DNA of 64,000 bases. It comes from an uncultured Collinsella sp. (lineage in GTDB: Bacteria > Actinomycetota > Coriobacteriia > Coriobacteriales > Coriobacteriaceae). The notes under the pieces were generated by a model. That model was not told the origin of the DNA. It was given only the letters and a program-made list of their open reading frames with translations, and did not search any database. The stretch spans positions 28,016 to 92,015 of the forward strand of contig CAKUGR010000012.1 in the NCBI GenBank assembly GCA_934654775.1. The letters are read 5' to 3'. Below, piece after piece: positions 34,925 through 43,852 of the stretch. The position numbers and the translations under genes are program-made. Within the stretch, counting starts at the first letter, position 1. The number at the start of each line of letters is the position of its first letter.

Positions 34925-36805
34925 TTGAACACTGAATCCAAGAGCGCAAAGCAAAAGGGGAAGCTGAGCGCCTTCGAACCGTACGCGCTGATGGTCTATG
35001 ACTTTGTTGCGACCTTTTTCGCGGTGTTTATCGCATCGTGGGGAACGCAGCATTGGGCAACATTTAGTGGAGCTGCCGGCGCATGCCCTGCAATTACTGT
35101 GCTCGCGGTTATCAATGTCATCGTTTTTTGGTTCTTCCACATGTATAGCAGCCTGTGGCGCTATGCGAGTATTTCCGAAGCGGGCCGCATCGTTGCCGCA
35201 GTAACTGTTGGCTCTGTTATCGGCGACGTTATCTTCAGTGCTTTCTTTGGCAAGGGCATGTCGCTTCGCGAGGATGTCATGGCTTGGGCTATTTTGGTCA
35301 TCATCTGCGGTGGCGGCCGTTTTGGTATCCGCGCTTTGTACGGCAGTCAGCTCTGGCGTTTTAAAAGCAAGTCTGACGCGCACTTGCCGCGCACACTTAT
35401 CGTAGGAGCGGGCGAGACCGGCTCGCTTACCATTAAGCGTATGCTCAACGGGGATCCAGATATGATCGGTGACCCTGTTGCCGTAGTGGATGATGACCCT
35501 AATAAGCAAAACCAGCGCATTCACGATATTAAGGTTTGCGGCACCTGCGAGGATATTCCAGCTATTGCACACGATTGCGAAGCAGAGCAGATTGTCGTCG
35601 CCGTACCGAGTTCTACGCGCGAAGAGCGTCAGCGCATCTATGACTTCTGCATGAAAACGGGGCTTAGAGTTCTCACGCTGCCCAATGTCCGCGATATTCC
35701 GCAGGATGGTGTAGGCAGGGTTGCCCTTCGTGAGGTCGAGATCAGCGACTTGCTTTCTCGCCAGGAGAAGTCGCTTGACCTTAACCAGATGGGCTACGTT
35801 ACCGGCAAACGTATTCTGGTTACGGGCGGTGGCGGGTCGATCGGCTCCGAGCTTGTGCGTCAGCTTCTTCCGGCTCAACCGTCCCAAATCGTGTTGTTCG
35901 ATATTTACGAGAACACTACCTACGAGCTGTATCACGACATCATCAAGACCGCTCATGATCAAGGCACTGATATTCAAGTCTTTATCGGCTCCATTACGCA
36001 TCTTCCAGCGATTACCAAGGTCTTTGAGAAGTACCATCCTCAAGTTGTGTTCCACGCTGCAGCCCATAAACACGTTCCTCTTATGGAACACAACGCCCGC
36101 GAGGCAATTGAGAACAACGTCTTTGGCACGCTCAACGTTGTGCGCCTTGCCGATAAATATCAGTGCAGCCACTACGTACAGATTTCTACTGATAAGGCTG
36201 TTAATCCGACCAACGTTATGGGTGCAACCAAACGTATGGACGAGATGATCGTTCAGTATTACGCGGCCAACAGTAAGACGATTTTTACCGCTGTCCGTTT
36301 TGGCAATGTTCTTGGTAGCCACGGTTCGGTTATCCCGCTGTTTAGGCGTCAGCTTCGCGAAGGCGGTCCCATCACCATTACGCACAAGGACATTACGCGT
36401 TACTTCATGACCATCCCCGAGGCAAGCAAACTGGTCATTACTGCCGGTGCTTTGGCACATGGCGGTGAAATCTTTGTTCTGGACATGGGTGAACCGGTCA
36501 AGATCTATGACCTTGCCGTGAACCTCATCACGCTTAGTGGTCTTAAGCCTGGCAAAGACATCGAGATTAAAGAAGTCGGCCTGCGTCCTGGCGAAAAGAT
36601 GTACGAGGAGCTCCTTATGGACAACGAGCAACTCTTGCCAACTGAACATTCCGAGATTCGCATCTCCACGGCCGAGGCCGACAAGATGGAAGAGATTAAA
36701 GACAAGCTTCAGAGGCTTCACGACTGCCTCGACAAGGATAACGATGCTGTCAAGTCTGTGCTTGCTGAGGTTGTACCTACGTATCATCCGCAGTTTAACG
36801 ATTAG
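34925..36805 (+). CDS. CapD/PglF-like membrane nucleotide-sugar 4,6-dehydratase
   Basis: A 626-residue protein: four N-terminal membrane helices, a first Rossmann domain (TLIVGAGETGSLTIKRML, about residues 158-280), then an extended SDR dehydratase with GKRILVTGGGGSIGSELVRQLL and the VQISTDKAVNPTNVMGATKR region, which corresponds to the catalytic segment. Family members usually convert UDP-GlcNAc to a 4-keto-6-deoxy sugar at the membrane. TTG at 34925 has GAGAGAAGAG upstream. It is the first sugar gene after loaP and ends one base before the next start. Confidence 0.9.
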   Translation: MNTESKSAKQKGKLSAFEPYALMVYDFVATFFAVFIASWGTQHWATFSGAAGACPAITVLAVINVIVFWFFHMYSSLWRYASISEAGRIVAAVTVGSVIGDVIFSAFFGKGMSLREDVMAWAILVIICGGGRFGIRALYGSQLWRFKSKSDAHLPRTLIVGAGETGSLTIKRMLNGDPDMIGDPVAVVDDDPNKQNQRIHDIKVCGTCEDIPAIAHDCEAEQIVVAVPSSTREERQRIYDFCMKTGLRVLTLPNVRDIPQDGVGRVALREVEISDLLSRQEKSLDLNQMGYVTGKRILVTGGGGSIGSELVRQLLPAQPSQIVLFDIYENTTYELYHDIIKTAHDQGTDIQVFIGSITHLPAITKVFEKYHPQVVFHAAAHKHVPLMEHNAREAIENNVFGTLNVVRLADKYQCSHYVQISTDKAVNPTNVMGATKRMDEMIVQYYAANSKTIFTAVRFGNVLGSHGSVIPLFRRQLREGGPITITHKDITRYFMTIPEASKLVITAGALAHGGEIFVLDMGEPVKIYDLAVNLITLSGLKPGKDIEIKEVGLRPGEKMYEELLMDNEQLLPTEHSEIRISTAEADKMEEIKDKLQRLHDCLDKDNDAVKSVLAEVVPTYHPQFND

Positions 36806-37543
36806 GTGTCTATGACTGAAATTAAGACAATAGAACAGGCGATGAGCGCTAGCCTTTCACCTTCTGATGCGCCTGCAGTGTATGCGCTTACTTCCACTCC
36901 TGAATCAATTGCGAATGAGTTTGATCTTGATGGCAAGCTTGGCTATCGATTCATTAAACGTGTGTTTGACATTGCTTCAAGCGGTCTAGGGCTTATCGTG
37001 CTGAGTCCTGTGATTGCAGGCACTGCGCTTGCCGTAAAGCTCACAAGCCCGGGTCCTATTATTTTCAAGCAGAAGCGCGTTGGAAAAGATAAAGAGCTTT
37101 TTAATATCTATAAGTTCCGAACAATGCGTATAGATACTCCTGATCTGCCAAGCCATATGATTAATGGTGCTGACTGGATGACGCCAATTGGCGCAACGCT
37201 ACGAAAACTGAGCCTAGATGAGCTTCCACAGATGTGGAATATCTTTACCGGCAAGATGAGCGTTATTGGTCCTAGACCTGCGCTGTGGAGCCAGTTTGAC
37301 CTTGTTGCTGAGCGCGACAAATATGGAGCGAATAACGTTCAACCGGGACTTACTGGTTGGGCGCAGATTAACGGCCGAGACGAGCTAACCATTGAAGCGA
37401 AATCAGCTTTGGATGGCGAGTACGTACGGAAACGAAGCATCGGCTTCGACCTGAGGTGCTTCTTCGGTACATTCTCGAAGCTTTCAGGTTCTGAAGTGGT
37501 GGAGACCAAAGTCGCCGGTCACGATGGCGAGGCGGCGCAATGA
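36806..37543 (+). CDS. Initiating undecaprenyl-phosphate sugar phosphotransferase
   Basis: A 245-residue bacterial sugar transferase with one N-terminal hydrophobic segment (IASSGLGLIVLSPVIAGTALA) and the conserved cytosolic core: SPGPIIFKQKRVGKDKELFNIYKFRTM, RKLSLDELPQMWNIFTGKMSVIGPRP and QPGLTGWAQINGRD. Such enzymes start EPS repeat units by moving a sugar phosphate onto undecaprenyl phosphate. The GTG at 36806 abuts the previous stop; an ATG at 36812 is equally possible, and neither has a clear ribosome site. Its end overlaps the next gene by ATGA. Confidence 0.93.
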   Translation: MSMTEIKTIEQAMSASLSPSDAPAVYALTSTPESIANEFDLDGKLGYRFIKRVFDIASSGLGLIVLSPVIAGTALAVKLTSPGPIIFKQKRVGKDKELFNIYKFRTMRIDTPDLPSHMINGADWMTPIGATLRKLSLDELPQMWNIFTGKMSVIGPRPALWSQFDLVAERDKYGANNVQPGLTGWAQINGRDELTIEAKSALDGEYVRKRSIGFDLRCFFGTFSKLSGSEVVETKVAGHDGEAAQ

Positions 37544-38766
37544 GAATTCTCGCCGTTTGCCAATATTATTGGCCCGAGCCTTTCAACGTTTCTGAAATCT
37601 GCGAAGAGCTTGTTGCTCGCGGTCATGAGGTGACTGTAGTTACGGGTCGCCCTAATTATCCCGAAGGAAACCTTTATGAGGGATACGAGGGCGATAAACA
37701 CCTTGATGAATACCGTAACGGCGTGCATGTATTGCGAACTAAAATCTGTCCACGTAAAACTGGCACGTTGAATCGCATTAGAAATTATTACAGTTTTCCG
37801 GCCAAAGGCAAGAAAGCTATCGCGAAGCTGGATTCGAAATTCGACGTCGCTATCGTATTTCAACTCTCTCCAGTGATGATGGCGGAACCTGCTTTTGCGT
37901 ATGCGAAAAAGCATGGTATTCCCGTGCTGCATTATGTCATTGATTTGTGGCCAGAGAGCTTACTTGCGGGTGGAATTGGAACGAACTCGCCAATTTATAG
38001 GGCGTTTGCTTTTGAATCGAAGCGAATCTACTCCCAAGCTGACGCGCTGGCTATAACCTCGCCGGCTTTCGAAGACTATCTGTCTGACCTGTTGGGAAGA
38101 AAGATTCGCGGCATATATTTACCGCAATTCGCCGAGGATGCTTTTTCTGATGCGACTGCCATCGAATGCACACTTGACTCTGACCGATTCCCAACTGATA
38201 AGTTAAACCTGATGTTCGCAGGTAACATCGGCTCCGCGCAGTCGGTGCAAACGCTTATTGAGGCTGCAAGCGTCCTGAAGGATGAGCCGTTCGTTTTCCA
38301 TATTGTTGGCTCCGGCACTGAGCTGGATGCCTGTAAAAAGCTCGCAAGCGATCGTGATGCTTGCAACGTAGTTTTTCACGGCAGACATTCCATCGAGGAA
38401 ATGCCTGCCTATTATTCTCGTGCCGATGCGATGGTGGCGACTTTTGCAAATAGCCCCATTCTTGGTTATACGCTCCCTCGAAAAATTCAATCGTACATGG
38501 CCGCTGGAAAACCAGTAATCGGTACGGTGACAGGGGAAGCGCGTCGTGTTCTTGATGATGCCAAATGCGGATTTTGTTGCGAAGCAGAAGACGTACAAGG
38601 TCTTGTCAGGTGTTGTCGCGAAATGGCAGCCCTTTCGGGTGAAGAAAGAGCTGCGCTAGGCGAGCGTGCTAGGAAATATTGCAACGAGCATTACTCGCGT
38701 GAATCGTTTTTTACAACGTTAATAAATGCGCTGGAAGCCCTGAAAGGAACCAAGCATGACAAATAA
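37540..38766 (+). CDS. WbuB-like glycosyltransferase family 4
   Basis: A 408-residue GT-B enzyme. The N-terminus MRILAVCQYYWPEPFNVSEI and the VTVVTGRPNYPEGNLYEGY segment are typical of WbuB, an L-FucNAc transferase in some O-antigen clusters. The C-terminal half has the nucleotide-sugar region GNIGSAQSVQTLIEAA and the YTLPRKIQSYMAAGKPVIG acceptor segment. The neighbouring capE/capF/capG genes would supply UDP-L-FucNAc, so FucNAc as donor sugar is a reasonable inference. The end overlaps capE by 11 bases. Confidence 0.88.
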   Translation: MRILAVCQYYWPEPFNVSEICEELVARGHEVTVVTGRPNYPEGNLYEGYEGDKHLDEYRNGVHVLRTKICPRKTGTLNRIRNYYSFPAKGKKAIAKLDSKFDVAIVFQLSPVMMAEPAFAYAKKHGIPVLHYVIDLWPESLLAGGIGTNSPIYRAFAFESKRIYSQADALAITSPAFEDYLSDLLGRKIRGIYLPQFAEDAFSDATAIECTLDSDRFPTDKLNLMFAGNIGSAQSVQTLIEAASVLKDEPFVFHIVGSGTELDACKKLASDRDACNVVFHGRHSIEEMPAYYSRADAMVATFANSPILGYTLPRKIQSYMAAGKPVIGTVTGEARRVLDDAKCGFCCEAEDVQGLVRCCREMAALSGEERAALGERARKYCNEHYSRESFFTTLINALEALKGTKHDK

Positions 38767-39817
38767 TTTATCCGTTTTTGATGGCAAGACCCTGATGATC
38801 ACGGGCGGCACCGGCTCGTTCGGCAACACCGTGCTCAAGCACTTCATGAACACAGACCTGGCCGAGATCCGCATCTTCTCCCGCGACGAGAAGAAGCAGG
38901 ACGACATGCGCCACCGCCTGCAGGAGAAGTCGCCCGAGCTCGCCTCCAAGGTCCGCTTCTTCATCGGCGACGTCCGCAACGCCCAATCGGTGCGCGATGC
39001 CATGCACGGCGTGGACTACATCTTCCACGCCGCCGCCCTGAAGCAGGTGCCCTCCTGCGAGTTCTTCCCCATGGAGGCCGTCCGCACCAACGTCATCGGC
39101 ACGGACAACGTGCTCCACGCCGCCATCGAGGAGGGCGTGGACCGCGTCGTGTGCCTGTCCACCGACAAGGCGGCCTACCCCATCAACGCCATGGGCAAGT
39201 CCAAGGCCATGATGGAGTCCATCATCTACGCCAACGCCCGCAACGGCGCCGGCCGCACCACCATCTGCTGCACCCGCTACGGCAACGTCATGTGCTCGCG
39301 CGGCAGCGTCATCCCGCTGTTCATTGACCGCATCCGCAAGGGCGAGCCGCTCACCGTAACCGACCCCAACATGACCCGCTTCCTCATGAACCTGGACGAG
39401 GCCGTCGACCTGGTGCAGTTCGCCTTCGAGCACGCCAACCCCGGCGACCTGTTCATCCAGAAGGCGCCGGCATCCACCATCGGCGACCTCGCCGAGGCCG
39501 TGCAGGAGGTCTTCGGGCGCGTGGGCACGCAGATAATCGGCACCCGCCACGGCGAGAAGCTCTTCGAGACCCTCATGACCCGCGAGGAGCGCCTGCGCGC
39601 CGAGGACATGGGCGGCTACTACCGCGTCGCCTGCGACTCGCGCGACCTGAACTACGATAAGTTCGTCGTCGATGGCGAGGTGGAGACCCAAGCCGACGAG
39701 TCCTACACCTCCCACAACACCGAGAGGCTCGACGTGGAGGGCACGATCGCCAAGATCAAGACAGCCGAGTACGTGCAGCTGGCCCTTGAGGGCCGCGAGC
39801 ACGAGGCGGTGCAGTAG
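38756..39817 (+). CDS. capE: UDP-N-acetylglucosamine 4,6-dehydratase, CapE type
   Basis: A 353-residue SDR enzyme. After an AT-rich start it reads KTLMITGGTGSFGNTVLKHF (NAD site), GVDYIFHAAALKQVPSCEFFPMEA and VCLSTDKAAYPINAMGKSKAMME (catalytic part with the Met-Lys variant of this subfamily). CapE removes water from UDP-GlcNAc and inverts C5, the first step to UDP-N-acetyl-L-fucosamine. Very GC-rich and codon-biased from about codon 13 on, unlike its upstream neighbour. capF follows directly. Confidence 0.92.
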   Translation: MTNNLSVFDGKTLMITGGTGSFGNTVLKHFMNTDLAEIRIFSRDEKKQDDMRHRLQEKSPELASKVRFFIGDVRNAQSVRDAMHGVDYIFHAAALKQVPSCEFFPMEAVRTNVIGTDNVLHAAIEEGVDRVVCLSTDKAAYPINAMGKSKAMMESIIYANARNGAGRTTICCTRYGNVMCSRGSVIPLFIDRIRKGEPLTVTDPNMTRFLMNLDEAVDLVQFAFEHANPGDLFIQKAPASTIGDLAEAVQEVFGRVGTQIIGTRHGEKLFETLMTREERLRAEDMGGYYRVACDSRDLNYDKFVVDGEVETQADESYTSHNTERLDVEGTIAKIKTAEYVQLALEGREHEAVQ

Positions 39818-39818
39818 G

Positions 39819-41036
39819 GTGCGCGTCCTCGTCACCGGCGCGAGGGGCTTCGTCGGGAGGAACCTCTGCTGCGCCCTCAAGAACATAAGGGACGGCAAGG
39901 ACCGACGTGCCAAATACCAGCAACTTCTTCCCCTCGAGGTAATGGAGTACGACATCGACTCCACGCCCGAGGAGCTCGACGAGTATTGCTCCCGCGCCGA
40001 CTTCGTCTTCAACCTGGCGGGCGTCAACCGCCCCGAGGACCAGTCCGAGTTCATGGAGGGCAACTTCGGGTTCGCCTCCACGCTGCTGGAGACACTGGAG
40101 CGCCACGGCAACAGGTGCCCCGTCATGCTCTCCAGCTCCGCGCAGGCGAGCCTGTCGGGCCGCTTCGAGGGCTCGGTCTACGGTGAGTCCAAGCTCGCGG
40201 GGGAGGGCCTGTTCCGGGAGTATTCGGGGCGCACGGGGGCGCCTGTGCTCATCTACCGCTTCCCCAACCTCTACGGCAAGTGGTGCCGCCCGCGCTACAA
40301 CTCCGCCGTGGCCACCTTCTGCGACGCCATCGCCAACGGCCGCCCCTACACCGTCAACGACCCCTCGGTGGAGCTGGAGCTCCTCTACATCGACGACCTG
40401 GTCGACGAGATGCTGGGGGCGCTGCTGGGCCAGGAGCATCGCTGCGGATACGAGGGCCTCGAGAGGGTAGAGGGGGACGGGTTCTGCTTCGTCCCGAAAA
40501 CTGACGTCAAGTCGCTCGGCGAGATCGTCTACCTGCTGGACAGCTTCCGCGACAGCCGCGAGACGCTCTCCGTGCCCAACCTCACCGACGGCTCCTTCTC
40601 CAAGAAGCTTTGGAGCACGTTCCTTTCATACTACGAGCCGGGGCACTTCGCCTACGGCCTCAAGCCCAACACGGACGTGCGCGGCTCGTTCACTGAGTTC
40701 CTGCGAACGCCCGAGCGCGGCCAGGTCTCCGTCAACGTCTCGAGGCCTGGCATCACCAAGGGCAACCACTGGCACATGAGCAAGTGGGAGAGGTTCCTGG
40801 TGGTCTCCGGCACCGCGTCGATCAAGTTGAGGAAGGTGGGGGAGGATTCAGAGGGGAACCCGTTCCCCGTCGACGAGTACGTGGTGTGCGGTTCCGACAT
40901 GCGCGCCGTTGAGATGATCCCCGGCTACACGCACTCCATCACCAACCTGTCCGACACCGAGGACCTCGTGACGGTCATGTGGGCAAACGAGCCCTTCGAC
41001 CCCGAGAACCCCGACACCTACTACGAGGAGGTCTAG
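39819..41036 (+). CDS. capF: CapF-type bifunctional UDP-sugar C3-epimerase/4-reductase
   Basis: A 405-residue protein with an N-terminal Rossmann domain (MRVLVTGARGFVGRNLCCAL, then SSSAQASLSGRFEGSVYGESK) and a C-terminal cupin (ITKGNHWHMSKWERFLVVSG with metal-binding His). This two-domain layout is that of CapF/WbjC, the second step to UDP-L-FucNAc. The GTG at 39819 lies one base after the capE stop and begins the conserved sequence. The gene is strongly GC-rich, like capE and capG. Confidence 0.92.
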   Translation: MRVLVTGARGFVGRNLCCALKNIRDGKDRRAKYQQLLPLEVMEYDIDSTPEELDEYCSRADFVFNLAGVNRPEDQSEFMEGNFGFASTLLETLERHGNRCPVMLSSSAQASLSGRFEGSVYGESKLAGEGLFREYSGRTGAPVLIYRFPNLYGKWCRPRYNSAVATFCDAIANGRPYTVNDPSVELELLYIDDLVDEMLGALLGQEHRCGYEGLERVEGDGFCFVPKTDVKSLGEIVYLLDSFRDSRETLSVPNLTDGSFSKKLWSTFLSYYEPGHFAYGLKPNTDVRGSFTEFLRTPERGQVSVNVSRPGITKGNHWHMSKWERFLVVSGTASIKLRKVGEDSEGNPFPVDEYVVCGSDMRAVEMIPGYTHSITNLSDTEDLVTVMWANEPFDPENPDTYYEEV

Positions 41037-41040
41037 CCGC

Positions 41041-41562
41041 ATGGGCTCTTTTTCGCGGTCGGTTCTATGTTTTGGCCGCAGTGTGAAAGCGCTTCCTCGT
41101 AAAGCTATAGTTCAGCCCCTCGTTAAACGGTCTTTTGCACGGTGCGGAAAGGGTTTCTCGCTTGGAAAGCGTTGCGATTTGCAAGGCTTGGAGAACATTT
41201 CAGTCGGTAATGATGTGTCATTTGGGCCCGATACAAGAATTTGGACAACGGGCGCAGAAGTAATTATCGGTAACGATGTTATGTTTGGCCCACATATAAC
41301 TCTAATCTCTGGTGATCATCGCACTGATGTCAAAGACAAGCCTATGCGCGCTGTAAGGCCAACTGAAAAATTACCCAGTAATGACCAAGACATTGTTGTT
41401 GGTAACGATGTTTGGATTGGGGCAAACGTTACGATTTTAAAAGGTGTGCATATTCCCGATGGAACAGTAATTGCTGCTGGTGCGCTCGTCGTTCGTAGCC
41501 CTTATGAAGAAAATTGCATTTGGGGGGGGGGTTCCCGCACGTCTAATCGGGAGACGATTTGA
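41041..41562 (+). CDS. Hexapeptide-repeat acyltransferase with frameshifting 10-G tract near its end
   Basis: A 173-residue left-handed beta-helix acetyltransferase of the LacA/Maa type: ENISVGNDVSFGPDTRIW, IIGNDVMFGPHITLISGDHR and VVGNDVWIGANVTILKGVHIPDGTVIAAGALV. The last residues, IWGGGSRTSNRETI, are not family-like. The tract of ten G at 41522-41531 puts the end in another frame: with nine G it would read IWGGVPARLIGRRFDD, the normal family C-terminus, and stop inside the start of the next gene. It probably acetylates an EPS sugar. AT-rich, unlike capF. Confidence 0.85.
   Translation: MGSFSRSVLCFGRSVKALPRKAIVQPLVKRSFARCGKGFSLGKRCDLQGLENISVGNDVSFGPDTRIWTTGAEVIIGNDVMFGPHITLISGDHRTDVKDKPMRAVRPTEKLPSNDQDIVVGNDVWIGANVTILKGVHIPDGTVIAAGALVVRSPYEENCIWGGGSRTSNRETI
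41522..41531 (+). repeat. Homopolymeric tract of ten G inside the acyltransferase gene
   Basis: Ten consecutive G bases in an otherwise AT-rich gene, placed where a one-base change alters the C-terminus and its overlap with the downstream glycosyltransferase. Such tracts cause slipped-strand phase variation in surface-sugar genes; they are also prone to sequencing error. Confidence 0.9.
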
Positions 41563-42629
41563 TGACTAGGAATAAGACGGAGTTTGGCACCTTAAGTATG
41601 TTTGGTGTTGATCCGAGCTGTTTAGGAGGCATTAGTACGCTAACGCGCATGCTTTCTTTTGAGCTAGATAGATCCGAGCAAGTTGATTTTTGCTATTTAA
41701 TAACGACCAATCAGGGAAATGCCCTTCAAAAGATCCGTTGTTTTGTAAGCGCGCTCTTAAAGGCCCGAAAACGCTTTTCAACCGGCGAAGGAATTGTTCA
41801 TATACACATGGCTGATAATGCGAGCGTGATCAGGTCGTGCGTTATCATATTCCTAGCTAAAAGATATCGACAGTCTGTCGTACTTCACATTCACTGTGAC
41901 TTGGCAAAGATTAGATCTCGGTCCTCAAGTCATATGAAAAAGCTGATAGATTGGTCGCTATTAAAATCAGATCGCATCATTGCCCTAGGAACATATCTGA
42001 ACCCCTTGTTCCAAAAATTGGATTATCCAAGTGAGCGTGTATTAATTCTTCCCAATGCCGTTTCTTGTCCAGATGAGAATTTATACACGCCGGGCCGCAC
42101 TAAAGTTTTATTTCTGGGAAATATCTCTAAGGACAAGGGCGTCTTGGATTTATTGGATGCGCTCGTTCTGATCGATGGCAAACTTGACCCAGAACTAATT
42201 TTCGAGCTGTGCGGTAGGGATCACATCAAGGTTCAAGTTGAAATTGAAAAACGAAATCTTTCTCATCGTGTTAAATATCGCGGCATCGTAGAGCCCAATC
42301 GTAAGTTCTTTTCGAAATATCTTCTAAACGTACTGCCTTCTCATCACGAGGCAATGCCATTTTCGCTTCTTGAGGCTTCAGCTTATGGGATCCCTTCTAT
42401 CGCATCATCAGTCGGGTCAATCTCCGAGATTATCGATAATGGAGACTCGGGTTGGCTAGTAAATGCCCAGGACACTCAAATGCTTGCGAACACGCTCGTG
42501 AATGTGCTGTCAAATCCAGAAGCGATATCGGTTGCGGGAAGCCGTATATATAACAAGGTGCGTGAATGCTACTCATTTCAGGCGTATCTTCAAACTCTAT
42601 TCGCTCTATATAGGGAGTTGATAGCTTGA
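41562..42629 (+). CDS. Glycosyltransferase family 4
   Basis: A 355-residue GT-B enzyme with an N-terminal acceptor domain starting near SMFGVDPSCLGGISTLTRML and a C-terminal donor domain with VLFLGNISKDKGVLDLLDAL and HHEAMPFSLLEASAYGIPSI (the E-x7-E type region that binds the nucleotide sugar). It probably adds one sugar to the EPS repeat. The ATG at 41562 has GGGAGA seven bases upstream and overlaps the acyltransferase end. AT-rich, with many A/T-ending codons. Confidence 0.87.
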   Translation: MTRNKTEFGTLSMFGVDPSCLGGISTLTRMLSFELDRSEQVDFCYLITTNQGNALQKIRCFVSALLKARKRFSTGEGIVHIHMADNASVIRSCVIIFLAKRYRQSVVLHIHCDLAKIRSRSSSHMKKLIDWSLLKSDRIIALGTYLNPLFQKLDYPSERVLILPNAVSCPDENLYTPGRTKVLFLGNISKDKGVLDLLDALVLIDGKLDPELIFELCGRDHIKVQVEIEKRNLSHRVKYRGIVEPNRKFFSKYLLNVLPSHHEAMPFSLLEASAYGIPSIASSVGSISEIIDNGDSGWLVNAQDTQMLANTLVNVLSNPEAISVAGSRIYNKVRECYSFQAYLQTLFALYRELIA

Positions 42630-43852
42630 TTTCAATGGCAAGGGCCCTATATGCTGCCGATCAAAATATCGTCTCCGAAACAGGAATGACGGCTAGACCA
42701 ATTGTATTGATTGTTGCAACGTATATTGTGACTACTTTACTTCAGGGTGCTCTTGGCTCTATTCCTATTAATAAGATTCTTGGATTCGCTCTTGTAGTTC
42801 TACTTATATTTGAATGGGTTTCAACTCGCAGATCACATCTGTCCTATTTGGGTCTGCTCTGCTTCGTTCTTCTGTCACTCCATTCAACTCTTGTTATGAT
42901 AAGCGCTTCTCAGGAGCTAAACGACTTGGTGTATCTCGCAAGCACAATGTTGATGATCTCCCTTATATGTTCGCCTAGGTTTCGAACATCTATTTTCGAG
43001 GCATTGCTCCGATATCGTCGATATATATCTGTTGTCGTAATCTTTTCATCCATGTTTCTTCTTTTACTGCTTGCAACTGGCACTGGTTATGTTGTCGCAT
43101 GGGGAGAAGCTCCCTACTTTAAGGGGCTATGCAATACAGAACATACTCTTGCATCTATATGTACTCTTTTGCTTGTCCTTATTATCTTTCTCGTTCGAAC
43201 TAATGGATCTAAGGTCGTATATTGCGGGTGCTCGCTTGTCATCATATATGCGACGCTGGAGACTGGCGCCCGAACGTTTCTTGTGCCAGTCCTTATTTGT
43301 TCGCTGCTACTCATCCAAAATCTATTTGCTTACAGATGGACTAAAGTCGCTTCGATACTCCTTGTTTTTATTATAGGAGAGGCTGTATTTCTGAAGTCTG
43401 GTATGGCAAATAAATTTGAGTTTGCCAGCGGAAATATATATGCAGACTCGCTGTTATCCGCAATTACTAATGGTAGAAACGAAATTTGGCTTACGGATAT
43501 CCATGCATGGGCTAATTCTGGTCCATTGGGCATAGCTTTTGGAAACGCTTTTTCGACAATCTATGAACTCAATAAACGTGCGCTCGATCTTTATATTTGG
43601 GCTCATGACGACTTGATAATGTTGCTGTATGGATTTGGCCTTACTGGTCTATGCCTGTATCTTTCATGCCTATGTTCTTTATTTCATTCGTTGTTCTCTT
43701 CTTTAAATAAGGGTGTAGCCGCACTCCTCTCCGTTTTCGTTTTATTTCCTTTGCTATTAAATGGATTTTTTCCTTATCAACATCTTGTCTACGCATTTGT
43801 TCTTCTTAATTCAATCTGTTCGCATGAATTAATCCCTAGAAAGGATATCTGA
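42626..43852 (+). CDS. Wzy-type polysaccharide polymerase (multi-pass membrane protein)
   Basis: A 408-residue protein with about ten hydrophobic helices and a larger extracytoplasmic loop (FASGNIYADSLLSAITNGRNEIWLTD, followed by a second hydrophobic cluster). The NGRNEIW segment resembles the glycan-handling loop of O-antigen polymerase/ligase proteins. Sequence is poorly conserved in this family, so the call also rests on position between glycosyltransferases and the flippase. TTG at 42626 overlaps the previous stop; ATG at 42635 is an alternative. Confidence 0.75.
   Translation: MISMARALYAADQNIVSETGMTARPIVLIVATYIVTTLLQGALGSIPINKILGFALVVLLIFEWVSTRRSHLSYLGLLCFVLLSLHSTLVMISASQELNDLVYLASTMLMISLICSPRFRTSIFEALLRYRRYISVVVIFSSMFLLLLLATGTGYVVAWGEAPYFKGLCNTEHTLASICTLLLVLIIFLVRTNGSKVVYCGCSLVIIYATLETGARTFLVPVLICSLLLIQNLFAYRWTKVASILLVFIIGEAVFLKSGMANKFEFASGNIYADSLLSAITNGRNEIWLTDIHAWANSGPLGIAFGNAFSTIYELNKRALDLYIWAHDDLIMLLYGFGLTGLCLYLSCLCSLFHSLFSSLNKGVAALLSVFVLFPLLLNGFFPYQHLVYAFVLLNSICSHELIPRKDI

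Noticed and set aside
34919-36787. Minus-strand open frame of 622 codons
   Set aside because: Antisense to the CapD-like gene, which has intact NAD and catalytic motifs.
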